22,757 nt of DNA, taken from the IMG/VR virus record IMGVR_UViG_3300009149_000307, positions 1 to 22,757 of that record, one strand, 5' to 3'. The position numbers and the translations under genes were made by a program. This stretch comes from a virus. The notes below the pieces were generated by a model. That model saw only the letters and a list, made by a program, of their open reading frames with translations. It made no database searches and was not told the origin of the DNA. Of the stretch, positions 6,255 to 12,664 are shown piece by piece (positions within the stretch are counted from its first letter, which is position 1; each line of letters begins with the position of its first letter).

Positions 6255-6264
6255 CATATTTATA
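6255..6264 (+). promoter_or_regulatory. Phage-type CATATTTATA motif
   Basis: CATATTTATA on the plus strand, 19 bp upstream of the ribbon-helix-helix gene. Confidence 0.45.
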
Positions 6265-6283
6265 GTAAAGCAATAGATTTACA

Positions 6284-6430
6284 ATGGAAAAGAAAACGAA
6301 AGAAATAATGTTCAACGTAAGAGTTGAACGAGAGCTAAAGGATGCATTTATAAAGCACTGCAAAGATAATGGATATTCCATATCACAGAGACTAAGAATA
6401 TTATTAAAGAGAGATATCGATGGAGAATAA
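6284..6430 (+). CDS. Ribbon-helix-helix (Arc/CopG-like) DNA-binding protein
   Basis: 48 aa on the plus strand, opposite to most of the window. The pattern fits a minimal RHH protein: a basic strand (KEIMFNVRVERELK), helix A (DAFIKHCKDNG), a turn with Ser-Ile-Ser, and helix B (QRLRILLKRDI). RHH proteins dimerise and bind operators through the strand pair. Its last 11 nt overlap the start of the HNH endonuclease gene, so the two form one operon. The likely job is autoregulation of the endonuclease operon or target recognition with it; this is inferred from context only. Confidence 0.75.
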   Translation: MEKKTKEIMFNVRVERELKDAFIKHCKDNGYSISQRLRILLKRDIDGE

Positions 6431-7031
6431 AACATGCAAAAAGTGTGGGTCAGATAAACCACAGTCTGACTTCGGAAGAGATAAGAGTAGGGTAGATGGT
6501 TATAGTTACGTTTGTAAGGTGTGTAAAAATAGGTATAATAAAACTTACTACAATTTAAACACCGAAGCTAAACGTGATTACTATTTAGAAAATAGAGAAG
6601 GTATTAGTAATAATAATAAAGCTAAATACTATGAAAATAAAACTTTTTATTCTAATAAAAACCGTAAGTATCGTAATAACAGGTTAAAGAATGACCCATT
6701 ATTCAAATTGCGATATGATATTAAGGGTACTATACGTGACGCATTTAGGTCTAAAAATAAAGTTAAGGTCGGTTCAAGTTTAGACATTCTAGGGTGTTCA
6801 ATAATCGAATTTAAGGCTCATCTGGAAGCTCAGTTTGAACCGTGGATGAACTGGGATAATAAAGGTCTATATAATGGTGAATTGAATTATGGTTGGGATA
6901 TTGACCATATCATCCCAACTAGTTCGGCAATAACGGAAGAAGATATTATTAGGTTAAATCATTACACCAACTTGCAACCACTATGTAGTTACATTAATAG
7001 ATACGAAAAAAGGGGTAACGTTTTATGCTAA
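6420..7031 (+). CDS. HNH homing endonuclease with N-terminal zinc ribbon
   Basis: A 203-aa protein. The N-terminus has a CxxC...CxxC zinc ribbon (CKKCGSDKPQSDF, VCKVCKNRY), common in phage HNH proteins. The middle is basic and Asn/Lys-rich. The C-terminal HNH core reads WDIDHIIP (first His), LNHYTNLQPL (Asn) and CSYINRYEK. It overlaps the preceding RHH gene, and its 3' end overlaps the convergent PTH2-like gene by 9 nt. It shares the core WDIDH...SSAITEED.IRLNH.TNLQPLCSY with the HNH protein at 8950-9591, so the two are paralogues. Unlike the HAD locus, no duplicated neighbour fragment is visible here. Confidence 0.88.
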   Translation: MENKTCKKCGSDKPQSDFGRDKSRVDGYSYVCKVCKNRYNKTYYNLNTEAKRDYYLENREGISNNNKAKYYENKTFYSNKNRKYRNNRLKNDPLFKLRYDIKGTIRDAFRSKNKVKVGSSLDILGCSIIEFKAHLEAQFEPWMNWDNKGLYNGELNYGWDIDHIIPTSSAITEEDIIRLNHYTNLQPLCSYINRYEKRGNVLC

Positions 7032-7805
7032 TCTTTTTCCAGTTAAAAATTCCCTTAAAAAGGCGTTCTTAGGACCTCCCACTTTTTCAACCCACTTCTT
7101 ATAGTTTCGTGCGTTATCATCTTCCCAAGCTTTAATAGTTTCAGCATTTGGTGTGTAATTTGGTGCGTATGGTTTAGGTGTCGGTTCGAATGATGGGTAG
7201 TCGTCCTTTAGGAAGACTCTTTCATCTGCAATGAAACATATCGCTGTCATAGCATTGTTGAGGTCTGGTTCACAGAATGTATCAACGTGAACACCATTAT
7301 CACGCAACTCAATTAAGTGTTTCTGTAGGCTACCAATACCGAAATCTTCACAATCACCACTATTGGTGGTGCCGCCATTTAATATGATACTAGTCTTCCA
7401 CTTATCAGCCCATCTTTGATATCTATTCTTTAGTTCTGCGCTCTCGGCATTGTTGAGTGGCACCATTGTCTCCATGCTCCTACCGTAATCGGTAACAGCG
7501 TGTTGGAATTGAATACCTTGTTGGATACCCATCAACTGATAGATTACCAGACCATACATTTTCATCTCTAATAACTCATCCATCTTACGTGGACGTGAGT
7601 TCTCTTTATGGTCATGACACTCTAATTCCTCTAAAAACTCTTCTTTGGTGCATATCGATGCATGGAACGAATAGTTTGACAAACGGTCTTCCAGACCAGT
7701 CATATTCCAATATTGTGGCTCAAATGGTCGAACGTTAAATTCTAGGCACCATTCGTATGGCGACTTTTGAGTCCATGACTCTTCTTTACCAAGTTCTTGT
7801 ATCAT
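7023..7805 (-). CDS. PTH2-like (peptidyl-tRNA hydrolase 2 fold) phage protein
   Basis: 260 aa. The central part (about 77-195) has the order expected of PTH2-type proteins: a strand (MYGLVIYQLMGI), a basic/amide segment GIQFQHAVTDYG, WKTSIILNGGTTN, a helix LQKHLIELRDNGV and a strand TAICFIADERVF. I recall closely similar proteins from large phages that are annotated as PTH2-like. The N-terminal 75 residues and a Pro-rich C-terminal segment are extra. Canonical PTH2 frees peptidyl-tRNA; activity here is unproven. It is the last gene of a four-gene overlapping operon, sharing 20 nt with the preceding gene. Confidence 0.55.
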   Translation of the reverse strand: MIQELGKEESWTQKSPYEWCLEFNVRPFEPQYWNMTGLEDRLSNYSFHASICTKEEFLEELECHDHKENSRPRKMDELLEMKMYGLVIYQLMGIQQGIQFQHAVTDYGRSMETMVPLNNAESAELKNRYQRWADKWKTSIILNGGTTNSGDCEDFGIGSLQKHLIELRDNGVHVDTFCEPDLNNAMTAICFIADERVFLKDDYPSFEPTPKPYAPNYTPNAETIKAWEDDNARNYKKWVEKVGGPKNAFLREFLTGKRLA

Positions 7806-8007
7806 CTACAAATAGTTTTGGGTTAGCCATTATCCAGTTATATAGGAACTGTTGCATGTTAGGTTGTACAGGTACACCTCTCATGTATACCATGTTCTTA
7901 ACCAATTCGAATTCTTGTCCTTTCTTGAAGTTCAAATCGTTACCTAACGATGCATCTTCTTTTAGCTTAAGGACTCTGCCCGTTAATAAATCTTTCTTGT
8001 GTTGCAT
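7786..8007 (-). CDS. Small phage protein of unknown function
   Basis: 73 aa. The beginning is strand-rich with a Lys/Gly-rich turn (LNFKKGQEFELV), and the C-terminal half is helical and aromatic (FLYNWIMANPKLF, DTRTW). The N-terminal pattern of short strands around GQEFELV would suit a small beta-barrel such as SH3, but I do not recognise the family. It overlaps the PTH2-like gene (20 nt) and the preceding gene (1 nt), so it is expressed with them. Confidence 0.75.
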   Translation of the reverse strand: MQHKKDLLTGRVLKLKEDASLGNDLNFKKGQEFELVKNMVYMRGVPVQPNMQQFLYNWIMANPKLFVDDTRTW

Positions 8008-8219
8008 TACTTAATATTATATTTCTCTTTTATGGCCACTTCAGCCCGTCTTATCGCCTCCAAAGCTTGGTCGAATGTTACATACGTTTCGTCCTCCTTG
8101 AATCTGTTCAATAAGGATGGATTCGTCTTAGAGAAGTGCTGGTGGTGTAAGAAAACCTCCTTATACCCCGCACCTGTCTCTAAGCCGTATGGTTTTGCGT
8201 ATTTATCCCAATCAGACAT
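8007..8219 (-). CDS. Small phage protein of unknown function
   Basis: 70 aa, mostly helical, with a central SLLNRFKEDE and a long C-terminal helix FDQALEAIRRAEVAIKEKY. There are no metal-binding, catalytic or membrane signatures. It overlaps the HD gene upstream by 8 nt and abuts the next gene, so it is part of the 8718-7023 operon. Confidence 0.75.
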   Translation of the reverse strand: MSDWDKYAKPYGLETGAGYKEVFLHHQHFSKTNPSLLNRFKEDETYVTFDQALEAIRRAEVAIKEKYNIK

Positions 8220-8718
8220 AAGCTTCTACTTTAAATCCCATAAGTTCATCCAGTTCAGCCCATAGTGAGTCGGCCATCGTATCCGAAAATTTCAAAGCCT
8301 TTCTGAATTCAGGATACTCCTTAACATACATGTCAACCTTACCACCATGCTTGATGTTGGCTAGTCTATCTGCCAATTTAACTATGACCGCATCAGGATT
8401 GGATGCTATCTTTGGTAGTGTCTTAGTTTTGCGTTCCTTTCGGTTACGCCCCATCTCGTCAGTCACGCAGAACACAATCTCCGCCACATCTATACCGAAA
8501 TAGTTCTTGATTTTATTGTATGATACATCACAGTCCTCAATTGTATCGTGAAGCGCACTACATATTTGCAATTTGAAACCGCACCCATTATCGGATAATA
8601 CCTTTATGACATCCCTTAGATGTTTCTCATATGGGAAGATATTGTCATATCTTTGGTCCCCGTGGGCCGCTATAGCCACCATGATTGCTTCAGATAGTAA
8701 TTTCTCATTGTATTCCAT
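8212..8718 (-). CDS. HD-domain hydrolase, small alarmone hydrolase/MESH1-like
   Basis: 168 aa matching the hydrolase domain of SpoT/MESH1: AHGDQRY (H19), PYEKHL (H33), the HD pair in SALHDTIED (57-62), CVTDEMGRNRKER, and KLADRLANIKHG with the second Asp. These residues bind the metal that cleaves the 3'-pyrophosphate of (p)ppGpp. No synthetase, TGS or ACT domain is present, as in small alarmone hydrolases. It leads a four-gene overlapping operon with a host-type promoter at 8723-8730, which suggests early expression. It could lower host (p)ppGpp or counter toxic alarmone-type defences; this is inferred, and NADPH or other nucleotides are also possible substrates. Confidence 0.8.
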   Translation of the reverse strand: MEYNEKLLSEAIMVAIAAHGDQRYDNIFPYEKHLRDVIKVLSDNGCGFKLQICSALHDTIEDCDVSYNKIKNYFGIDVAEIVFCVTDEMGRNRKERKTKTLPKIASNPDAVIVKLADRLANIKHGGKVDMYVKEYPEFRKALKFSDTMADSLWAELDELMGFKVEAYV

Positions 8719-8722
8719 ATCA

Positions 8723-8730
8723 CAAAGATA
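8723..8730 (-). promoter_or_regulatory. Host-type -7 box TATCTTTG
   Basis: TAnnTTTG box on the minus strand only 4 bp upstream of the ATG at 8718, giving a very short leader. Confidence 0.6.
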
Positions 8731-8786
8731 CTAAATATTTTTGACTTTTACAAGTTTATTGTACTATCAAAATAATTCCGTATCAA

Positions 8787-8936
8787 TTAATCAATTGGAG
8801 AGTGGTGTTCACCCTTAATGTGATTCATGGTGTAGTTTTTCAACCTACCACTTTCCAGCATAGACTTACCCCATGCGTCAAACGTTGGGATATGTTCGTC
8901 TCTGTCGTCTTTTGGGTTCTCAGCCTTATATTTATA
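8787..8936 (-). pseudogene. HAD phosphatase C-terminal remnant
   Basis: A 49-codon open stretch without start codon, bounded upstream by TAG. Its translation from DDRDEHIPTF to GEHHSPID and stop is colinear with the last 40 residues of the intact HAD protein at 9573-10181 (DDRDQHIPTF ... GEHHSPID), but diverged (DAWGKSMLESGRLKNYT against QTWGDELVANGRLTNFT). It contains only HAD motif IV and begins almost exactly at that motif. It is the stranded 3' end of the original HAD gene whose 5' end is at 10961-11062. The plus-strand HNH gene's promoter-like motif (8927-8936) lies over its broken end. Confidence 0.8.
8927..8936 (+). promoter_or_regulatory. Phage-type TATATTTATA motif
   Basis: TATATTTATA on the plus strand 13 bp upstream of the HNH gene at 8950, at the junction with the HAD remnant. 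Confidence 0.45.
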
Positions 8937-8949
8937 CTAAAACAATACT

Positions 8950-9591
8950 ATGACACCAGAAGAAAAAAAAGAAGCAAAACGATTATACGATATAGATTAT
9001 CAGAAAAAAAATAGGGCTAAACTACGAGAACAAAAACGAATGTGGGCTAAAAATAATCCAGATAAGGTTGCTGCGTGTAGACTACGTAATAAAGAGGGGA
9101 AGAAAATTAGCGATAAAAAATACGCCCAAAAAAATGTCAAGCGAGAAAATGATAAAAAAATGTTATGGGCTAAAAATAACCCCGATAAACGTAAAAAAGC
9201 TAATGCGGATTATGTCCGTAAGAAGCTGGCTACCGACCCACTATATAAGTTGAAGCATTATACTAGATGCGCTATTAGGGGTGCGTTTAAGAAACGTGGG
9301 TATCGTAAGAAGTCTAGAACCCATGAAATATTAGGATGTTCATTCGATGAATTCAAATCGCATATTGAATCACAATGGGAAAATTGGATGAATTGGGATA
9401 ATTATGGTAACCCAGAGGATGGTATCTATGAGCCAAATAAGACGTGGGATATTGACCACGCTGTAGCAATATCGTCAGCAATAACTGAAGAAGATGTAAT
9501 CAGGTTAAACCATCATACAAATCTTCAGCCATTATGCAGTTACGATAATAGATTCATTAAGAAAGACCTACCTCAGTCTATTGGTGAGTGA
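8950..9591 (+). CDS. HNH homing endonuclease
   Basis: 213 aa on the plus strand. The first 100 residues are very basic and contain an internal repeat (RMWAKNNPDKVAACR and MLWAKNNPDKRKKAN), probably for DNA binding. The C-terminal HNH core is WDIDHAVA, LNHHTNLQPL, CSYDNRF. It lacks the N-terminal zinc ribbon of its paralogue at 6420-7031. Its last 19 nt overlap the 3' end of the intact HAD gene on the opposite strand, and its 5' side abuts the C-terminal remnant of another HAD gene. It therefore forms one flank of the cassette inserted in the HAD locus. Confidence 0.88.
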   Translation: MTPEEKKEAKRLYDIDYQKKNRAKLREQKRMWAKNNPDKVAACRLRNKEGKKISDKKYAQKNVKRENDKKMLWAKNNPDKRKKANADYVRKKLATDPLYKLKHYTRCAIRGAFKKRGYRKKSRTHEILGCSFDEFKSHIESQWENWMNWDNYGNPEDGIYEPNKTWDIDHAVAISSAITEEDVIRLNHHTNLQPLCSYDNRFIKKDLPQSIGE

Positions 9592-10181
9592 TGTTCACCT
9601 TTGATATGATTCATCGTAAAATTAGTCAGTCTACCATTAGCTACTAGCTCATCGCCCCAAGTTTGGAATGTCGGAATATGTTGGTCCCTATCATCATAGA
9701 GTGTTACATCAACGATGTTAGGATTGGCATTCAAAATTCGGTTAAGTTCACCAATCTTATAAGCAGATGTCTCACCTCTAGTATTGTAGTAATACCCATC
9801 AAAGGTAAATCCGTTCTTATCTAGAACAGCCTTAACTGCTCCCATAAGGTTAGCGAACTTAGTCGCACCAGTCTTATCTCCACGTCTTCCAGTCATCATG
9901 ATATTCATGGTGTCTGGTCTTGCTGTGGATGTTCTGTTAGCGGCAGCTACCTGCGCTAGTGGCTTCATCTCGAATATTCTTTGGTCAAGAGATTCAACTC
10001 TGCTCCACCAGCCAACATGTGGCCACTTTTGACCGTACTCCTTCTCCCAGATTGGCTTGCCAAACTCTGGTAGTGGCGTTGAAATAAGCGTCCCGTCAAA
10101 GTCGAAGACCTCCAATCGGGTAATCTTATTAACTTCTTCTGCTAGTCTTTTTCTCAATTTATCCAATATCTCATTTTCCAT
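9573..10181 (-). CDS. HAD-family phosphatase, Swiss-Army-Knife RNA-repair type
   Basis: 202 aa, complete. The HAD motifs are in order: I, DFDGT at 27-31 (nucleophile D27); II, T97 in MMTGRR; III, K142 in SAYKIGE; IV, D163-D164 in YDDRD. The start LEVFDFDGTL and the cap-less layout match the HAD_SAK family (Swiss Army Knife RNA-repair-like HAD domain), so a polynucleotide end phosphatase is the best guess. The N-terminal helix LDKLRKRLAEE before motif I is common in phage versions and may direct the protein into the virion. A host-type promoter is at 10203-10210. It sits between an HNH and a GIY-YIG gene, inside remnants of a homologous gene. Confidence 0.8.
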   Translation of the reverse strand: MENEILDKLRKRLAEEVNKITRLEVFDFDGTLISTPLPEFGKPIWEKEYGQKWPHVGWWSRVESLDQRIFEMKPLAQVAAANRTSTARPDTMNIMMTGRRGDKTGATKFANLMGAVKAVLDKNGFTFDGYYYNTRGETSAYKIGELNRILNANPNIVDVTLYDDRDQHIPTFQTWGDELVANGRLTNFTMNHIKGEHHSPID

Positions 10182-10202
10182 TATAATCGTTTTCTATCTT
10201 TA

Positions 10203-10210
10203 CAAAGGTA
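10203..10210 (-). promoter_or_regulatory. Host-type -7 box TACCTTTG
   Basis: TAnnTTTG box 21 bp upstream of the intact HAD gene. Confidence 0.55.
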
Positions 10211-10225
10211 CGAAATTAATTTGGA

Positions 10226-10921
10226 TTAAACAACCTTGAATTTCCACACATAACCATATGCATGTTTTGATTTACCCCTTAAATTCGCACTAATATTTTT
10301 TCTACATAACCCAAGCTCCAGCTCAACATCTTTAGCACTTTTCCACTCTTTCAGTAGGTTACCATCCGAATCAAACTGTAATATTGGTTTTTTAATGCTT
10401 TCAGCGTTATTTTTAATCCAATCGGCTGATTTGGTAACCTTCTTACCCACCAATTTCTTATTAGCCTCTTGACAAGCTATTGTGTTACCTATTTTTTTCC
10501 TACTTTCGGATATTAATTTTTTAGTCTCCTCCGTGTGTTTCTTATAAGTTCTTCTCTTATTAGACTCAATTATCTTTTTTTTATGTTCGTCACTAATTTT
10601 TCTCCCAAATCCACCATCACCCCCCAAGGTTAAATTCATTCCATTTTCGTTATTACCGTGGAACGAATTAAATAATCCGATAAAGAAAATTTCTAACTTA
10701 TTTAATTCTAATAATGTATTTTCACCTTCATAAAGTATATCAAATGTATGACCACTAAATCCATATTTTAATAATGAATGATAAATAAGTGGTTGTTTTT
10801 TACACTTTAATCTCCTATAATATGATAATCTCTGTTTTAAATTGATTGTTTTTCCAACATATATCCTACCACTTGGTGATTCTAATTTATAGATAATTCC
10901 TGTTTTTTTAATTGGCTCCAT
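10226..10921 (-). CDS. GIY-YIG homing endonuclease (NUMOD1 type)
   Basis: A 231-aa protein: GIY-YIG domain at 7-90 (GIIYKLESPSGRIYVGKT, LNKLEIFFIGLF with the Glu), a linker with NUMOD3-like KKHTEETKKLISESRKK, and a C-terminal NUMOD1 module (SDGNLLKEWKSAKDVELEL ... HAYGYVWKF) like that of the endonuclease at 2062-2778. The start is the ATG at 10921, just before the nuclease motif; an upstream TTG in the same frame lies across a hairpin. It is preceded by the N-terminal HAD remnant and followed by the intact HAD gene. It probably cut a HAD gene at the sequence encoding the DFDGTL active site. Confidence 0.9.
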   Translation of the reverse strand: MEPIKKTGIIYKLESPSGRIYVGKTINLKQRLSYYRRLKCKKQPLIYHSLLKYGFSGHTFDILYEGENTLLELNKLEIFFIGLFNSFHGNNENGMNLTLGGDGGFGRKISDEHKKKIIESNKRRTYKKHTEETKKLISESRKKIGNTIACQEANKKLVGKKVTKSADWIKNNAESIKKPILQFDSDGNLLKEWKSAKDVELELGLCRKNISANLRGKSKHAYGYVWKFKVV

Positions 10922-10943
10922 ATAAATAAATATGGAGCCAATT
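10910..10943. repeat. 13-bp inverted repeat with 8-nt AT loop over the endonuclease start
   Basis: 10910-10922 and 10931-10943 are perfect reverse complements; the loop with its edges carries the ATATTTATTTATATG version of the phage motif. The ATG at 10919-10921 lies within the stem, so the hairpin could hide the start or terminate upstream transcripts. Confidence 0.85.
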
Positions 10944-10960
10944 CTCGAAATCAAAAGAAT

Positions 10961-11062
10961 TTAAACGATTAAAGTACCGTCAAAATCAAATACCTCTAAT
11001 CTGTTAATTCTAGCTTCTTCGCTCAATCTTTCTCTTAATTTCTGTAATACTTCGCTTTCCAT
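10961..11062 (-). pseudogene. HAD phosphatase N-terminal remnant
   Basis: A 33-codon ORF with ATG. It reads MESEVLQKLRERL...RLEVFDFDGTLI followed by Val and stop. It aligns with residues 1-33 of the intact HAD protein (MENEILDKLRKRL...RLEVFDFDGTLI) but is diverged, and it breaks immediately after catalytic motif I. The GIY-YIG gene begins 40 nt later. Together with the C-terminal remnant at 8787-8936 it frames the cassette. A phage-type motif (11075-11083) lies 12 bp upstream, so the truncated peptide may still be made. Confidence 0.82.
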
Positions 11063-11074
11063 TATTCTTTTTTC

Positions 11075-11083
11075 TATAAATAG
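11075..11083 (-). promoter_or_regulatory. Phage-type CTATTTATA motif
   Basis: CTATTTATA followed by GAAAA on the minus strand, upstream of the HAD N-terminal remnant and directly after the hairpin at 11085-11115. Confidence 0.4.
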
Positions 11084-11084
11084 T

Positions 11085-11115
11085 TAATTGGGTGGACTAA
11101 ATGCCCACCCAATTA
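11085..11115 (-). terminator. Hairpin at the end of the metallophosphoesterase gene
   Basis: An 11-bp perfect stem (11085-11095 with 11105-11115) and 9-nt loop overlapping the TAA of the gene upstream. The following sequence (AACTATTTATAG) is only moderately U-rich, so termination is plausible but not certain. Confidence 0.55.
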
Positions 11116-11817
11116 TACTTCGATGTCGGTTCTTAGGTCATAGGTATCGTTGATACCAATTACCCTGAACTTGACTCCCTCATGCAACGTTACTTCGTTG
11201 GTGTGGAAGTGTCCGTACAACCAATCGGTGATATTGTTATTCTCTTTCAGAATATCGTACATTTCCGTTAGGTCATTCCTTTCCTGAGCCAACATTTGAA
11301 TCAGCAACGGGTCATCTTTTGCAAAACCTCTTACGAAACCTCTTACGAAACCATTGATTCCGACAGGATGCGCAAAATGCGGTGCTGTATGAGTCACCAC
11401 AACGTCAATATCTCGCATCTCAGCCAATATCTCTCGTTCTAGTACAAATACCTCATCTGGCCACCAAAAGTTCATCATAGCCATTCTAGGTACTCTGTCA
11501 ACACTGATTGCGCCACCTACACCAAGCACTCTTTTACCCTCAATCTCAACTACCGTGTAGTCTGGGATTAACTTGATATTATCGTACATGTGGTCACCAG
11601 TCCAAAATGCTGGATTATCGTGATTACCACGAATGACCCACATAGTGTTATTGGTTGCCTTCAGTTTGGCATCCAGTCTCTTGAGTATAACTCCACCATT
11701 GATGATGCTGTCACCCATACCAAAATCACCAACATGGAAGAGATTCAACCCCTCCATCTTAGCAAACAGGTACTCAAGGTACCCGAAGTTTCCGTGTGTA
11801 TCACCCAAAAAGACCAA
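11113..11817 (-). CDS. Calcineurin-like metallophosphoesterase
   Basis: 234 aa with the complete set of metal-binding motifs: GDTHGN (5-10), GDFG (30-33), RGNHDN (63-68), THTAP (142-146) and GHFH (202-205). The order fits the PPP/bacteriophage-lambda-phosphatase-like family, which hydrolyses phosphomonoesters or nucleic-acid phosphates. No ATG is available: the frame is closed by TAA a few codons upstream, leaving TTG at 11815-11817 or an ACG three codons earlier in KKLVFLGD. A 12-bp tandem repeat (11326-11349) adds a second FVRG unit after the THTAP motif. A host-type box is at 11846-11853. The neighbours suggest an RNA-end phosphatase role, but protein phosphatase is equally possible. Confidence 0.85.
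   Translation of the reverse strand: MVFLGDTHGNFGYLEYLFAKMEGLNLFHVGDFGMGDSIINGGVILKRLDAKLKATNNTMWVIRGNHDNPAFWTGDHMYDNIKLIPDYTVVEIEGKRVLGVGGAISVDRVPRMAMMNFWWPDEVFVLEREILAEMRDIDVVVTHTAPHFAHPVGINGFVRGFVRGFAKDDPLLIQMLAQERNDLTEMYDILKENNNITDWLYGHFHTNEVTLHEGVKFRVIGINDTYDLRTDIEV
11326..11349. repeat. 12-bp tandem duplication
   Basis: Two exact copies of a 12-bp unit inside the metallophosphoesterase gene, in frame, giving FVRGFVRG. Confidence 0.9.
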
Positions 11818-11845
11818 TTTCTTCGTTTTTAGTTAATTTATATTG

Positions 11846-11853
11846 CAAATATA
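11846..11853 (-). promoter_or_regulatory. Host-type -7 box TATATTTG
   Basis: TAnnTTTG box about 28 bp upstream of the metallophosphoesterase start. Confidence 0.5.
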
Positions 11854-11884
11854 CGTATATTAATCGAGTTATGCAAATTTATTT

Positions 11885-12091
11885 TCAAGAAAAGTACCAA
11901 TAAAGGAATGAACCAATTATATTCAACCATCCAATAGTACAAATAGCCACATAACTATACATTAATGTTTGTACGGCTACGTGTTGCTTCTTAATCCACT
12001 CCATCGGTTCCTCAAATTGAGGGTGTAAGCCTATGAAATTCAATATGGCTATAATACTGAATAACCATAATAACTTATATAAAAAAATCAT
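11885..12091 (-). CDS. Small two-helix membrane protein
   Basis: 68 aa with two membrane segments: residues 2-21 (FLYKLLWLFSIIAILNFIGL) and about 42-66 (TLMYSYVAICTIGWLNIIG and a C-terminal FLYWYF). Between them is a charged loop (EEPMEWIKKQH). Its ATG overlaps the stop of the CYTH gene (ATGA), so it is translated with that gene. Function is unknown; a holin or envelope modifier is conceivable. Confidence 0.75.
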   Translation of the reverse strand: MIFLYKLLWLFSIIAILNFIGLHPQFEEPMEWIKKQHVAVQTLMYSYVAICTIGWLNIIGSFLYWYFS

Positions 12092-12591
12092 ACTCTTATC
12101 TGTGTTGCCGCAACTTCATCTGTAATGGCTAGGTTCTCATTGTAAAATTCGTCCATCCCAGTAACTTCCATCAACGTACATACTTCTACATCCTTTGGTA
12201 TGTCGAACTCGTGGTCTTCACTAGGTAACTCTACCTCCGCAATCATCATTCGTGTTGTCAGGAAATCATCAATCTCCCATGTCAAATCACCAATCTTCTT
12301 CTTGTACCGTAACTTAACCAGACTCTTCAAACTTTGTTCCTCTGCCCTATCATATTCTGGCTTCGTTACCTCATGCTCAATCTCAGTACATGACATATCC
12401 GACATTCTCTTCTTCCTCGTCTTGTGGTACGTTGCAACCCCATCATTTGCAGTTGCTCGATACCTAACTGTAAACCCTTCCTTATCTCTAGGAAGATAGC
12501 ATTGGTGTATCTCCAATAGTTCGTCATAATCGAATCTGAATGGGTTAACCCTCATCAGATACTTACGTTCAATTTCAAAGTCTTTTGGCAT
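12088..12591 (-). CDS. CYTH/triphosphate tunnel metalloenzyme
   Basis: 167 aa. It opens with the CYTH signature E-x-E-x-K (E6, E8, K10 in FEIERKYL). The expected alternating strands with inward charged residues follow: FTVRYRA, ATYHKTRKK, EIEHEVTK, RYKKKIGDLTWEIDDF and MIAEVELP. Family members hydrolyse tripolyphosphate, thiamine triphosphate or RNA 5'-triphosphates, or make cAMP. Start: the ATG at 12591; the frame continues upstream to a TTG inside the promoter box, which is unlikely. A host-type box lies at 12613-12620. In this context, RNA 5'-triphosphatase or nucleotide-triphosphate clearance are reasonable guesses. Confidence 0.85.
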   Translation of the reverse strand: MPKDFEIERKYLMRVNPFRFDYDELLEIHQCYLPRDKEGFTVRYRATANDGVATYHKTRKKRMSDMSCTEIEHEVTKPEYDRAEEQSLKSLVKLRYKKKIGDLTWEIDDFLTTRMMIAEVELPSEDHEFDIPKDVEVCTLMEVTGMDEFYNENLAITDEVAATQIRV

Positions 12592-12612
12592 GTTAATCAG
12601 TTTATTCTTTTG

Positions 12613-12620
12613 CAAAGATA
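12613..12620 (-). promoter_or_regulatory. Host-type -7 box TATCTTTG
   Basis: TAnnTTTG box 21 bp upstream of the CYTH start codon. Confidence 0.6.
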
Positions 12621-12664
12621 CAGAATTAAATCCATAATTCCTAATCTTTATCGTAATATATCTT

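Noticed and set aside
6205-6462. Minus-strand 85-codon ORF opposite the ribbon-helix-helix gene
   Set aside because: It is the shadow of the plus-strand RHH/HNH unit and of the divergent promoter region.
11590-11836. Plus-strand ORFs opposite the metallophosphoesterase, CCA enzyme, CYTH and other genes
   Set aside because: They lie antisense to well-conserved coding frames and have no recognisable motifs or promoters.
12592-12615. TTG start extending the CYTH protein
   Set aside because: It lies inside the TATCTTTG promoter box; the ATG at 12591 directly precedes the EIERK signature.
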